64,000 nucleotides of DNA from Gelatoporia subvermispora B (Eukaryota; Basidiomycota; Agaricomycetes; Polyporales; Gelatoporiaceae): contig KB445792.1 of the NCBI GenBank assembly GCA_000320605.2, forward strand, positions 749,581 to 813,580. Direction: 5' to 3'. Of the stretch, positions 44,196 through 56,767 are shown in pieces. A program made the translations under genes and the position numbers. Position 1 is the stretch's first letter, and each line of letters opens with the position of its first letter. A model generated the notes under the pieces. It ran no database searches. It saw nothing but the letters and a program-made list of their open reading frames with translations, and was not told the origin of the DNA.

Positions 44196-45477
44196 TGAGG
44201 TGGAGGGGTACGAGGAGGAGGGTGCACACGGTGGTGGAGAGTGTACAAGGCACGTCGGAGAGGGAGTATGGGCGCGACAGTCTGGGAAGACAGGGCCGGG
44301 TAGGATGGACAGAGGAGACGGGGACAAATGGACGAGACCTAGCCGGGTTTTGTACGAGATTGAGCGGTGAGGGCGAGGGGTGGTTCGGGGTCCGTGACAT
44401 AAACCTGTGCAGTCTGGCCAAACGGGCTTAGCGTGAGAGGTGCCAGGGGGCAGGAAAGGGTGCGAGTGCCAGTGTGGCGGAGAGCCGCTGAGAAGCGCCC
44501 GCCCGCGCCGCGCAGAGCCGCCAGCCGTCAGAGCCTGGCAAGCCGGACCTCCTACCACACGCTGCGGCCAGCCCAGTAATCTGGCCAGCGTTGCTTGCGC
44601 TGCCAGCGCTGCCTGCGCTGCCATGCGCTTTGGAGAGGCACCCATCCCACGCCGCCGCCAGCCATCCCGTCGTCGCCACCACCGGCGCATTCGCCCACCG
44701 CGAGCACCGTCGCCCACCGCGAGCACCATCGCCCAACATCCTCTCCGCTCATCACTCGCCCCGGCGAACACCCCGCCCTGTCCCACGACCGGCAATTCAC
44801 TTTCGCCCCGCCCTGCCGCAGGGCTCGCTACTGGTCACATGCGTCCCCGGCCGCCCTTCGCGCCGCGTCCGCGCACTCCTTACGTGCCCATTTCCAATTG
44901 TTTTGCCTTCGCGTCCCCGCGCGCACTCGCAGAGCCCGCAGAGCCCACAGAGCTTCCCCGTTTGGGCCGTCTCGGCCTTCTTGCCGCCTGCCTTTCTCGC
45001 TAGACACCATCTCGTTACAGTAGCACACACCGGCGTACAGTCACAGAATTAATTTTGATCCTCCCGACTGGGCAACTCTGCTCCGTGCGAACTGAGCAGT
45101 CCCCTCATCTCGTCAGCAGAGATCTCAACAAGTCGCTGCGCTTAGCCCAGCAGCCGAAGATCTCGTTCGGTCGCTGCCGTGCCAACTCCGGCGTAGCATA
45201 GCGACCGCTCCTCCGGCACCGCGCGGCACCAATTCCCTCCTCAAAAAATCGCACCACCAAACAGCTCGCCAAACAAGCGGCCTGAGCCAGACGCTGCACG
45301 TCAGTCGAACCCGTTCGACGCCTTCTGCCGCAGAAGCTTCCCCTGCCCTTCCCACCCCCTCCCGCCAGAAGGCAAGTCATCTCAGAGCCGGCCACAGCGC
45401 CCTTCTCTCCATTTCTTCTCCACCGAAGCTCCCCAGCGCGCCGCGTGGGATGTTTCACCTCCTCCCCCAGCCCTTGC
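44196..45477. promoter_or_regulatory. Upstream region of GATA factor gene
   Basis: About 1.3 kb separate the GATA start from the stop of the ING gene, both on the minus strand. It is GC-rich, with a pyrimidine-rich part near 45330-45450 and an AT-rich island (TTAATTTTGATC) near 45050. Part is probably 5' untranslated sequence, because the minus frame stays open upstream of the chosen ATG. No separate gene was recognised. Confidence 0.4.
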
Positions 45478-47192
45478 TCACTTCTTCCGCCCCTTGCGTC
45501 CGCCCGTACCCCCGACCGCCACCGCAACCGTGATGCCCCGCTTGCCCGCACACTCTGAGCAGAACCAGCTGTCGGGCAGCGGCGGTTTCAAGTTGACGCA
45601 CGGGAGGTGGAACTGCGTACATACACGTGTTAGTAATAGGCGGGACCTCGAGCGCCGTGCGCGCGATTGCACTTTTATGACTCACCCATTGGTAGCGGCA
45701 GTCCGAGCTGTCGCAGGCAATCATCTGTACAAGGAAGTCAGCGGAGAAGTACGCGGGGATAGCCCAGCGGCGCGGCCGAGCGGCGTGAACCATAGCTCGC
45801 GCCACAACGCCGTCCGAGCCAGCCGGAATGAGCACGCACCTCCCCGTACGATAGCTTCTGGCAGAAGCAGTATAGCTCCTTGTCCTCCGCGTCTCCGCCT
45901 TCCTCCATACCCTCATCCAGATCTTCCTCTCCCTCGGCGTCCTCGTCGGAAGCAGTGACGCGTCGGGAACGTGGCGATTGGCGCGGGTGTACCTGGTTCA
46001 GGCGCGAGCGCTGTCCGGCCCCGGAGTAGGCGCTAGTAGGCACCGGGGCGGGGCTGGGAAGCTTAATGCTCCCTGCGGAAGCTGTAGCCGTTACTCGCCG
46101 TTCTGCAGAGTGGCAACGCGTGAAACATCGGACACAAAGAGAACCGCAGCGACCGCACGGTCAGCAAGCATGAACCGCCAAACATATGCGGAAAAAACGC
46201 ACTCTTGGTGGGTGGCGCAGACCCGGGTGTTGGTGTCGCGGGCGCTTCCGGGATGCTAATAGCATTCCGCAAGCTCTCATTAATTTGCTGTACAGGATTC
46301 CGCATCCCAGGGGTCAAGTAGTAGCCACCTTCTATGCTGCGGTCCGCATCCCCTTGCAATACCAGTACACGAGAGAGGTCATGCTCCAGCCGCGCTTTGG
46401 CCCGCTGTATAATCGCAACGAGGCGATCCGCGAGCTGTTCTTTCTCCACCGAGAGACGCTCGATCTCCGCATAGCTAGCAGCAATCGTCTGTGGGATAGC
46501 GGTGTCCTTAGCAGAAAGGGTTTGGCCCGGTGCGCTCGTGGCGGAGCGCAGCGAATGTCGGATATACTTGGCGCCCTCCTTCTGTATCTCCTGTTGCAGC
46601 TCTGCAGGGACAGACGAAATAAACGAGCATGGTCATGAGGAGGTCGCGGTAGTTGCGATAGTGGAACGTGTACCCCAGAAAATGGAGGGCACGATGCGGG
46701 GCGCAAGGGGGAGGTTGCACGATGCACGATTGGAGTTGAAACAAACAAAAGATTCATCAGCAGCGAAATTCGCATAGGCGGCCAGCCACTCCGGATGACG
46801 CACCTTGTGACCGATTCTCCTTGTGCTTAATCTCTGCGAGGAGAAACTGTGCCTCGTTCGGCAAATTATCGAGACCTAGTGCATGGCAGTAGGTTAGCGA
46901 GTTCCTTAGCGGTACCAGCCGAGGTCGCGTCATGGCTGCATGAGCCACTTGAGCCCCCCAAGCGATCTCCGACGCACGCCGCACGTTCTAGGCTGGCGAA
47001 CTGCAGAGTTTGCCAACCCGGAGCGAGTGGACCCGGATGATTGCAGGAGTGGGCTCGCATCGGGTTGAAACGCAGCGCTTGCGGCCCTCGCGGGAGCTGT
47101 ACATGCGACCTCAGATCAGAGAAGAGGTGGTGAAACTCACTTTGGACATACTCTGCAGCCACGGTGGCTGCCTCCTCTGGGTTCACGGACAT
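45478..47192 (-). CDS. ING-family PHD-finger chromatin protein (Yng2/Png1-like)
   Basis: ING proteins bind H3K4me3 through a PHD finger and anchor histone acetyltransferase or deacetylase complexes. The ATG at 47192 gives MSVNPEEAATVAAEYVQ; after an intron the ING box reads LDNLPNEAQFLLAEIKHKEN. Next are ELQQEIQKEGAKYIRHSL, SYAEIERLSVEKEQLADRL (coiled coil) and ARLEHDLSRVLVLQGD. A Pro/Thr-rich linker and an acidic stretch (EGEEDLDEGMEEGGD) precede the PHD finger, which is split by two introns: ELYCFCQKLSYGE, MIACDSSDCRYQW and FHLPCVNLKPPLPDSWFCSE. This is the Cys4-His-Cys3 pattern typical of ING. The tail is Gly/Lys/Arg-rich and stops at 45478. Whether it is the NuA4, NuA3 or Rpd3 type is not decidable here, though the length and the tail after the PHD finger are compatible with Yng2. 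Confidence 0.88.
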
Positions 47193-50100
47193 TGTGGATT
47201 AGCCTAGGATCTGCTGATGGCGGTATGGCCGATTGTCGAGGTGCTGTGCAAGCTAATGCAGATCCTCGACGCGTGTGATCGTCGTGGTGGAGGAGCAATG
47301 GTTCAGACACTAGAGGCAGCACAGGACAGGGTTGAATCGCTGATGAAGGTAGTTCGGAAGAGGCGGCTGTGGCTGAGTCAGCCGGGATTGCCGGAGTCGC
47401 TTCAGTGCGCTCCCACGCTTCCATATGTGGAAATCAGTAATAGCTCTTCCTCGACAGCTTTGTCCGCGCGATTGCAGCGGGCCGACACACGCTCCCGCCA
47501 TCAGCGCAGGAACGGAGTATTCCTTCGAAGCCTCTGGTTTTTTTCTACATGGAATGTGTACTGCGCAGGGTCACGTTGGTTTGTGGGAGGCGTGACATGC
47601 CGTGACAGGTCGTGTCATGGCCGGCGCGATTCAGGGCCGGCCGCGTGGGCACGTCGCGGGTGCCAGCGCCGGCTACGGACGGTGAGAGCATAGTCTCGCC
47701 AAATTGCTTCCGCGGCGCGGATGTGGGTGTCGGTCAACAGCGAGCACGAGGTCATCGACCGCCACGCCATGGCGCGCCACCGGCGCACACATCTGCCTTC
47801 TCCTGTCCCCGCCCTAGAAGACTAACAGAACTCTTTTTCCAGAGCGCTGAGCGCGAGCGCGGGCGCGGGCGCGCCGCTCCCACATATGCCGGCCCAAACT
47901 GCTATGGAGCTGCTCGAACGGATTCTGTCGCGCCAGATAAGCTGCTGAGCCCCCATCTATCTGACCGGGAGCTATTGCAGGACTGCCGGATTCGAAGAGG
48001 CTGTCATGTATCAGCGCGCCTCCACTCGTGGACTCGACATTGCAAAATGCATGGACTCGCGCTCCCGGGTATCTCCCCGGCGCACTGCCCACCCGCGACG
48101 TGCGTCGCGAGGTCCGGGACATGGATGCGCACCTGCTCGATGCGTCGCGGACCACGCTGGGTGTGCAGACAGCGCGCGAGACGGCGCCGCCGCAGTACGG
48201 GTGCTTCGCGACACACATTCGCGAGGGCATCGAGCTGGTTGCACCTGGTCCGCGCGGTGTGTAAGCAGCGGCTCAAGTGGTTTCCGCGCAGAGCGGCGGC
48301 GCGGGCGAGCACGCAAGACGCAGCGCGAGCCGCAAGTGTAACGGGTTGACCGTACCTAGCTATAGTGGTTCTCGCGCATTGAGCTTCTCGCCCCTTACGG
48401 AGGGCTGGTCCTGACCTTCCGCAATTGGTTCACGGTCCCACATGGTACCCCTTGCCGCTGTTCGGCTTGTATCTGAAACACTTTGCTCGCTCCTCGCCAT
48501 GCAAACCTTCTGGCCTGTATTGGCACCGTCGTGGCGCCGCCCCCGCTGCCCGTGGAATTCTCGACGTATGGCTCCGCCAGTATCGTCCTGACTCTTGACA
48601 TTGGCTCCCCCACGGCCGTACACCCGCACCGTGAGTCGGCGGCGCACAATACAGTCGTCTTGCGCACCACTTGAACACCTGTCTGCGCATGCAGATGACT
48701 CGTAACTTTGTAGGCCGTACGTCACACGCCGCACGGGGTTTCTTCGTGACCTGGTCATCCAGGGCCTATGACTCCATATGGCACAAAGAATGGAAAGCTA
48801 CTATCCGTGGGGAGCTCACGCGCCCTGGCCGGGCATGAATACAGCTGCGGCGCGTACAACTTACTCCAGTTGAAATTCTCTTGTCATCGCGCTCGTTTTA
48901 CTGGGCGACAGCATGGGGATGAACGATAACACATTATCGAGCTACAGAACCGCAGAAAACCCGAAAAGCGAGAGCAGGCCAGAACGGACGGACTTTGCTG
49001 CAAAACCCGACAGGCGCTCGACGTCAAGGAGGGTTCCCGTCCGGGACACCGCTGTTACGAGACTGAGAAATGAGTGCCTCGACGCCAGAGGGCAGATTCA
49101 ACGGCAGGGGAGATCCCCGGACGGCCACACTATGGTCGAGATCCAATCTGGACGTGAGAAGAAAACGCTGCCGCGAGAAGACAGCGAAGTGGCCTGTGCG
49201 GAATTGACGGTACGAAGATGGCAGGAGAGCGTCCGCAAGGCGAGATGTCTCTGTATTGACCTGTGCACTTTGCGATGTCTTGATGGTGATCAAACCCGGA
49301 GGAAGCAGCCCAACGAGGGTGTGAGTACGCCTGTCCAACAGCACGCCAACCGTTTTCCCGAGGTTTGAGTAGGATCTTCTCTGTCTGAGTCGTGGATTGA
49401 ACCTCCACCTGGGACGCAGTTTGACGTCAGCCTCTGACGTGCTTGACCACGCGGTAGGTTGGCCAAAAGGCGGGCGGTGGCGCGACTCGTTACATGGATC
49501 TTACCACGGGCAGAGCCCTGTGTGGACATTGCATCTATCGCGGCACCTGGAGTAGGCAATATTGGCGAATGCACAGCACTGGGGTGACCTCTGGACGAGA
49601 AGAGAAGAGCGACTGGGGAAATAGCCATACGTGTGTACCGGCGGCGCCAAGTGCCGAGCGCAGATGAAAGCCAGATCCAAATGCATGCGTGCCCGTTGGA
49701 AGCATGACATAGAAGAGTCCGAGAGAGGCACTGAGCAGGCACGAGTCGGAGGCACACCACCGGCAGATAAAGCTGTTATGGCCACGTATCGGGAATGAAT
49801 GACTTGTATAGATTCCTCGTCGCCGACAAACTCAGCTGTCCGTGCCTCAGCAATTTGCAAGGTACGCCATGGTGTCAGCGGCATGCCCAATGCAAGCCCG
49901 CAGTGTAGGCGGGCATGCCAGCCTTGGAGAGGTCTGGACACGGGTGACCGGCGGAAGGGTTCTTGCTCGTACAGTTCACTGCCTCGCAGAAACAGATTGC
50001 TAGGAAAGTATCGAGGCAAATCAGGAGCCGTCAAAGACACCAGCGATCTTGACCTTGATGCTCGACAGATGACAAAACGTGGAGTCAGCTCGCAGCAGAG

Positions 50101-50367
50101 ACGACAGCTGTGGACAGCTTGGAGTCGGCCTGAACAAGACTCAAGGTGAGTTTCTGGGCGATAACAACATCAAGAAAGAGAGTTGTAGTGTGTCTTGAAA
50201 CGCGTCAGAATGTGGCTTTCGGGGTTTCAAATCATAGTATGCAGGCTACGTAGTGGAGCGAGCGCTAGTTACAGGCCATGCACTGCGCACGTTGACGTCG
50301 ATCGAGTCTGTGAGCACTTGGCAGTCTCCGCCAGGGTTTCGAGCTGCCCCCGATTCCACAGCCGAGT
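47193..50367. other. Intergenic region, no supported gene
   Basis: About 3.2 kb lie between the divergent ING and TRP-like genes. Open frames such as 47612-48349 plus, 47814-48230 minus and 49501-50040 minus overlap one another and have no domain, start context or splice series that I recognise. No RNA gene or long repeat was seen. The last 200 bp before 50368 are pyrimidine-containing promoter-like DNA. Confidence 0.4.
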
Positions 50368-53300
50368 ATGGACCGCCGCCATGATCTCCTCCGTACATGG
50401 GCGGCGCTGCCGCGAATGTTGCTCGTCTTGTGTCTTTCCCTATCCCAACTCACCCCTACATTCGCTCAGCCCGCCACTCTCCAATATTCAGACTGTTTCT
50501 CGGATACCAACACCTCTGTGAAACTCAACATCTCGAATGTATACGCCCAATTGCTACCTAATGAATCTGGAGGCCCCCGTCTCAACTTCACCGTCCTTGG
50601 GGAGACCCCAGCGACAATAGTGGAATCGTCTCCCGCAGATAATGACCCCGAGAACGTCGTAGCCAGTTAGTATATTCGATATGTCTTGTCGCGTGCACAC
50701 TAATCCAAGCCACCAGCGACCTTATTCACGACGACCGAAATGCTGACGTTTGACGCATTCAACAACGGTTCATTCTTCTGCCAAACACTCCGCTCAACCT
50801 CCGCGAACAACAGCGGACAATGTCCGATTCCCCCTGGCCCTTTCGCGTTCTCCTCCGCCGTGAACCTTCCATCCGGCTACGAACTCCTGACATTCGACAC
50901 GCGTTTGCGGGCCCTCGACCCACTCCAGACGGAACTGCTGTGCATCGACCTGACTACTACGGCCTTGAAGCCCGGTGCTGTGAACTCCGTCTACGGCCAT
51001 GCAAAGATCATCTTCTGGTGCACCATCAGCCTTGCCATTGCATATTGGCTCTTAATTGGACTGGCGCGGCTCGCATCTGCATGGGGCAGAGGTTCTACCA
51101 GGACTGGGACAGGATTATGGGCGAGGGTGGAGAGTGCTGGCTTCATACTTGCGAGCGCCATTAGCGGAGAACGGCTGGCTACATCTCCGGCGCTCATGCG
51201 GTTCTGTAAGTATGCATGCTGTCATAGAGGAATGTTGAGCTTAGGTTAATCTTATACAGGTACTCCGTCTCTGCGAGACATCATCTTCCATACACAATGG
51301 TGTGCTGCGCTCTCCATGGTAGCTGTCCAGTGGCCTACATTCGTCTGTGAGTGAATACGACTAAAACCGTTTATCCAAGACGTTCATGTTGTGAGTAGAC
51401 CCTATATTTGCACAAACAGCATGGTCCATGCTGTCATACAGTATGTCAGACTCCCTCCATGATACAGGCAGCTACTGACCGCGGTGTCAGACATTACGGT
51501 CACGCAAGGCAGAGACAGCGCCGTTGATCACTGGAATCCCCTGACGGTCGCCCCTTTCGATCCCCCTGCAGATTTCGCGGAGCAGCTGAGCAACCAATCA
51601 TCACCGATCTTCATCGATACGACCGTTCCCAATGTCCTGTTCCAGTTGCCGGACAATGCGACATCCGGTATCACCTCGTATGCATGGACCGTTGGATTGC
51701 GGCCTCGCGACCTATTCGGGATCTGCCTCACTCTCTTTCTGGCAATCATCGCTGCCACGATAGTGCTCAGCGTACTGGTGTGGGGCATCGACTGGTTAGC
51801 CGCGCTCCTGTCCAGTGCGATTCATGGTAGTCATGCATCTTCGTCGGCGTTAGCAGGGAACCGGAGTCCCCGTTATTCCATGACTAGCAAGGATCTGCTC
51901 GACACTCCCGGGGCGGTGCCTGGGTCTGACGAGAACCGCTCTCTGAACGGCCACTTCCTCTTCCGGACAACTTCGCGGTTTCCCACTTCACGGCCATGGT
52001 GGAAGCTACGCACAGACATTGTCTCTTTCCATGGCAGTGTACTGCAGGGGAACCTGGTCAGAATTCTGATGTTTTTCCATCTCCCTGTCACCATCTTCTC
52101 GTGCTATCAGATGACAATGGGGCGCGATAATGCGTCGCTGGCGTCCATTATTCTGGCGGCAATCTCCTTTGCGGTGTTTTCAGTTCTCCTCCCTATCTTC
52201 CTGATCCTCCGTTTGACACTCACAAACACCACCAAACTCTACGACGAGACCTGGACGCTGCTATCCCTTGGACCGTTGTACAATCACTACCGACATGGCT
52301 CACAGCTTTTCGCATGCTTACTCTTCGCCACCAACATTGCGTTCGGCATAACCATTGGATGTGGTCAAAGGAGTGGTACTGCGCAGGCGATCATCATTCT
52401 CGTGATTGAGGTCGTGTCTGCTCTAGGAACCAGCATCTGGCTGCCATGGGGACAGGGTGCAAGCATGGGCCTGATTAGCTTCCTGTTCTGCGTGGCTCGG
52501 ATCGTAATCGCCGTACTGCTGGTAATTCTCACTCCAATCGTAAGTACGCTGTACTCTCTTTGGTAGCCCTCGTTATTGACAGTTTTTCGTTTCATCACAG
52601 GTCTCCATTGACACCGGCGCGGCGCAATGGGTCGCCTATGCAATACTGTTCATTCTCGGCTTGATCTACCTCGCGTTCGTTCTGATGCTTGTGGTCAAGT
52701 TGGTGGAGGCCACAGTCCGGATCTTTGGAGGCATCGGTTTCCACAGGAGCCGCAGCGCCGTCGACAGCGGCCTGCTAGGAACACTGGGGATGCTGGGTTG
52801 CTGCGGTGCCCGCAGGCCGCCGCCGAGACGCGGACGGGCGCATCCCAACGACATACCCAAGCAGCCATCTACACTGCTTCTTCCGAGGCAGCCGCCTCCG
52901 CGCAGAGACGGCACGCCTTCAAGTCCACCCTCGGTCCTCCGTCCCGAACATGCGCTCCAACCCTACCGCGAAGAAAGCGACGACGAAACAGGGTACATCA
53001 TGGGAGCCTGGCAACCCTTCCCTGGGCCAGGATACACTGCGGTGGAGGAAACGCCCGAGCAGCCCAAGGTCGGCTTCGCCAGGGTCGGTGGAGGGCGCGC
53101 GCATTATGAGACGCCATATGCAATTGCGTCGAGCTCCACCCATACCTTCCCCTCTGTCGAGCGCAATGTCGGATCAAGCTCACTTGCACAGCCTCCATCC
53201 CCGATCGACTACTCGCCACCGCCGACACCGTCAGTTTCGAGCGCCGCGAAGAGAGCCGATATTAGCCTTCCTCCTAGCGCCATGCCGCCGGCGCATGTGC

Positions 53301-53668
53301 GCACAAAGTCGCAGACGGCCATCATTGAGAATTTGGTGTCGGCGCAACCGTTAGCGGCGCAGTTGGTTGAGCGGGCGCAGGAAGCGGTCCCGGAGAGCGC
53401 TGTCGATGATCTCGCGCCCACCAACCAACCAAAGAAGAATCGGTGGTACAACAGGCGGAAACCACGCCGCATGAGCGAAGGCGATGTCCTGGACTCTGTC
53501 CCGAATTCGTCTCCAGATCCTGGACGCTCGTTCGTCGTCGTACGGAAGCAGAGGCCAGGCTTGCCACCGAAGGAGGGCACGTCAAGTTCCGCCAACGAGA
53601 CAACAGAGTCGGCACATAGATCGTTTGAGGTTCTGAGGGGGAGCAATAACGACCCTTCTACTTCATAG
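50368..53668 (+). CDS. TRP-like (Pkd2/Flc-type) fungal membrane channel
   Basis: This fits the fungal TRP-like family (Pkd2 or FLC proteins), channels or transporters of the plasma or ER membrane linked to calcium and wall integrity. The ATG at 50368 is followed by a signal peptide (MLLVLCLSLSQLTPTFAQP) and an ML-like luminal domain with N-glycosylation sites and paired Cys. Transmembrane helices follow: IIFWCTISLAIAYWLLIGL (about 51000), IIFHTQWCAALSMVAVQW, LFGICLTLFLAIIAATIVL (about 51710), ILAAISFAVFSVLLPIFLIL, LFACLLFATNIAFGITI, AIIILVIEVVSALGTSIWL and the last, WVAYAILFILGLIYLAFVLM (about 52630). A long cytosolic tail rich in Pro, Ser and Arg ends at 53668. Several introns are needed, including short ones near 51210-51480 that I could only partly resolve. 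It converges on the CNH gene, 144 bp apart. Confidence 0.8.
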
Positions 53669-53812
53669 CTTTGACTTTTCTTCTGTACCTAACACATTTG
53701 GACTATCTGGACTTTCCCGCATGAGTATTATATAGCAACCTACATCACATGGGACATGCTCAGCTACAGTACCGAGTCCTTGACTGGGTAGTCACTACAC
53801 TTCACTATGTAG

Positions 53813-56386
53813 TCATATATCGCTATCGTCTTCAATTTGCTCTCCCCCTCCTAGCCAGAACACGCGCCAGTCTTCCGCACCCCTACGCACCCACCCGTAC
53901 ATCCCTTCCTTCGCATGCATCCGCTCTGCGAGCTCTTCCGACGACAAGGCGTCAATAGATGTTGTTGAATCATAGCTCGCGTTTGAATATGACCTTGCCA
54001 GACCGACAAAGGCCGGTTGGTCCCAGTGGCCGCCGATGCACAGAAACCCGGCGTCGCCACCCACGTCACACTGCGCGCGCAACGGCTCCTGCGCGCGACC
54101 CTTGCCCTTACGCTCTGACAGTGAGAACAGCGGGATTTCCTGCACCTCGATACCGGCCTCTCCAAATGCGATGACTTGCAGGAACGGCGGTGTGTCATCC
54201 GGGCGATCTGGGGAACAGATCTTCGCGCGCACGGAATTTGGGGTCGAAGTCCACTGTAAATGCCGGTAGGGCGGGAGCGCAGACACATTTGCCGGTAAGG
54301 GGAATGGCACAATTTGCGATTGCTTCCCGCGTGTGAGGATGTACATGCTCTGGGAGAAGCTCGGACGGTCGGGCGGGGCTGGCAGGTCGACCTTGACCGG
54401 TCGTAGCCAGGTCGCTTTGGACTCTCGGGCAAACGCGCGGCCGTCCCACGATGCCCGAGATCGTCGTGATATCGGCGAGGTCAGCGTCGCGGACGAGGAT
54501 GATGCCAGCATGTTTTCGTCATACATCTCCACCTCGCCTACGGCCGCGTCCGCGATACGGATTAAACCTGCCTTCTTCTCAAAGATGACGAAGAGGCTCA
54601 GTTGCTGGGGGTAATTGGACACGTTGGCCCCGAAAGAGGCGAAACGCGCATGTTTGAAACGGGAAGAAGCTTGGAGTGTGGAGGAGCGTGGTTGCACGTC
54701 AGAAGGACTTCGAGAGATAACATCTTGCACTGATTGTTGTATGAAGGTGATGCTCTGAGCTGGTATAGGGGTATAGAATTCCTACATGTCGCGGCATGAC
54801 CGTTAAACAGGTACCGGTTCATTGATATAAGTAAATACACACTTTCATCAGTCGGAACGCTCGTTCGCCCTTCGGAGCTTCGTATAGGAAAATCGTCGAC
54901 TTGGTGGCCACCGCAAGAAGGACACCGCCTCTGCCTCGATGTTGTTCGTTCCTCCAGATCTCGTAGAAGAGAACCGATGTGCCCAGCAGGCGAGAACCAG
55001 ACGAAGCAAGAGGTGTGTAATGTGTCGCCCAGCGAAGCGGAAGGTCATCGATGACATCCCACGACGAATCCGCAGAATCTGACGAATCTTGACGATCTTT
55101 CCCCGGTGAGTATGCTGAGGATTCCGCCAGGGAAGAGTAGGAAGTCTTGGGCTGCAGGAACTGAGGGGACTGGGGTTGACCAATTGGGGAGTCAATCACT
55201 AGGTTCTTCAAGCCTTTCGCAAGACTTGAGTGTGGACGATGCTTCTTCTGCGAAGGAGGACACTTCTTCTGGCAGCCTTGGCGCAGATCAACTGGTCGAG
55301 CACCCTAAACAAGAGGCCGTCGGGTAAGAATGGTAGCGATGAACGAAATGTCCGTCGCCCACTTGCCTTCTGCAAAATTGCCCATCTGGCTAGACTGACC
55401 AAGCTGGCAAGATTATACATACGCAGCGTCCGGACATTTTCCTGTTCCTTCGCAGAGTCTGGTTCAGGACCGACAAGAGCCAGAACAACTCCTTGCGGAG
55501 TGCCTTGGCCTGTGCTTTCTACCTCAAGGATAGACATCTGGTAGACACTGAAAGCACGTCAGTCCGGTACATGGTAACCGTAAATCACTGCTAGACACAC
55601 CCTTCGCCCTCCCATATTGGTCGTGCAACAGCATCTGCAGGACCTGTCTGCACGAGACCATCTTCGTCCCACTCTCGCGGAAACATGTCTAGAACTGACA
55701 AGCCGTCATCATGGCCGATCAATAGCAAATGATCGTTGAGAAGAGGTAACAGACATCGAATGGGGGCAGTGCAGTGGGGGAGAAAGCGAGAGCCAAAGTT
55801 ATAGAGGTGCAGATGGGATGGGCTAAGCGGTTCGGGAATAAGGGCTGCTGGAGGTTCCGGGGGGTGATAGGGCGGTGACGGGAGAGGCTTGAATTGCGAC
55901 TGGGAGAAATCAGTCTGTACGTGCAACGGTGCAAGAGGGATGTATGGTGAAGAGCGTGCTTGCGTTGGCGTTGCTTGCGATGCAGATTGTTCAACCTGAG
56001 GTCTTAGTTGGCCACACGAGAACGTCAGGCATAATAAGAGAGACTCACTCCTTCCCCCCAGCCTTTGGCGCGACGTCGCTGCCAGTCTTCAGGTGTAAGG
56101 TCAACGTATCGTTCTGCAGCTCTGTGAGTCCCTCGTTAGTATCACTTTGCAGGCGAACATATCGACCGGGTGCTTGCCTCTTCTCTATCCATTGCCTCCA
56201 GCGGCCGAATCTGGGATGACGGTAGTGAGGTCACCACTGCACATGTTACAGGGGTGTAAGCGACTGATCGCACCTCGAATTAGGACCGTGCTGAGCAGCA
56301 AGGTCGTCGTAGGTAGGCAGCTCGTCCCCGCCGTAGGCATCTTTCTCAGGTTCAAGTGGCACGGCGGACCTTGCATACTCGGACAT
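53813..56386 (-). CDS. Citron-homology (CNH) domain protein
   Basis: The ATG at 56386 gives MSEYARSAVPLEPEKDAYGG. The N-terminal exons read DELPTYDDLAAQHGPNS, then FGRWRQWIEKR and LQNDTLTLHLKTGSDVAPKA. The CNH-type beta-propeller follows: IRCLLPLLNDHLLLIGHDDG, LSVLDMFPREWDEDG, QMSILEVESTGQGTPQGVVL, RTLRMYNLASLVSLARWAIL, LLAVATKSTIFLYEAPKGE and LFVIFEKKAGLIRIADAAVG. CNH domains bind small GTPases or scaffold Rho and vacuolar complexes. Here the domain is not fused to a DH or kinase domain, so it is a stand-alone or adaptor form. The C terminus (about 54100-53813) is conserved-looking, with WVRRGAEDWRVFWLGGG, and stops at 53813. Introns lie near 56270, 56110, 55920-56040, 55540-55600, 55330, 55230 and 54780-54840. 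The partner is unknown. Confidence 0.8.
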
Positions 56387-56767
56387 GATGTTTGCGAATA
56401 GTACTGGCTGGGAGATTGGCGACCATCTCTTATGGCTTCGTTGCCATCCGAACAGCACAATATTCCGGCGTGCCAGTGCTATGCCAATATGCCACCTCGA
56501 CTAGAGATTACACGGTCACAAGATGTGCCAAATCCTCCTAGCGGGCCTATATGCCCTTTGTCACCGCCTTCAACTTGTCTATCAGCACTGTCTCCCAATC
56601 ACACTGCGCGCTAGCTGTGAACGCTACTTCTACAAACCCCCTTACGATTACAATAACGTGTATTTAAGCACAGCGTTCAGAAGCAACATCCAGAGGGTCA
56701 ACGGAAGCCAATTACCAAGAATACAGACTAAACGAGGATCCTACGGATATGCATACAGCGACAGACC
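56387..56767. other. Intergenic spacer, nothing recognised
   Basis: This 381 bp gap lies between the CNH gene start and the stop of the tail-anchored protein gene, both on the minus strand. It has ordinary composition and serves as promoter and 3' flank. No gene, repeat or strong motif was noticed. Confidence 0.4.

Noticed and set aside
47612..48349. 245-codon plus frame and opposing minus frames
   Set aside because: Overlapping frames on both strands with Arg- and Ala-rich composition and no domain.
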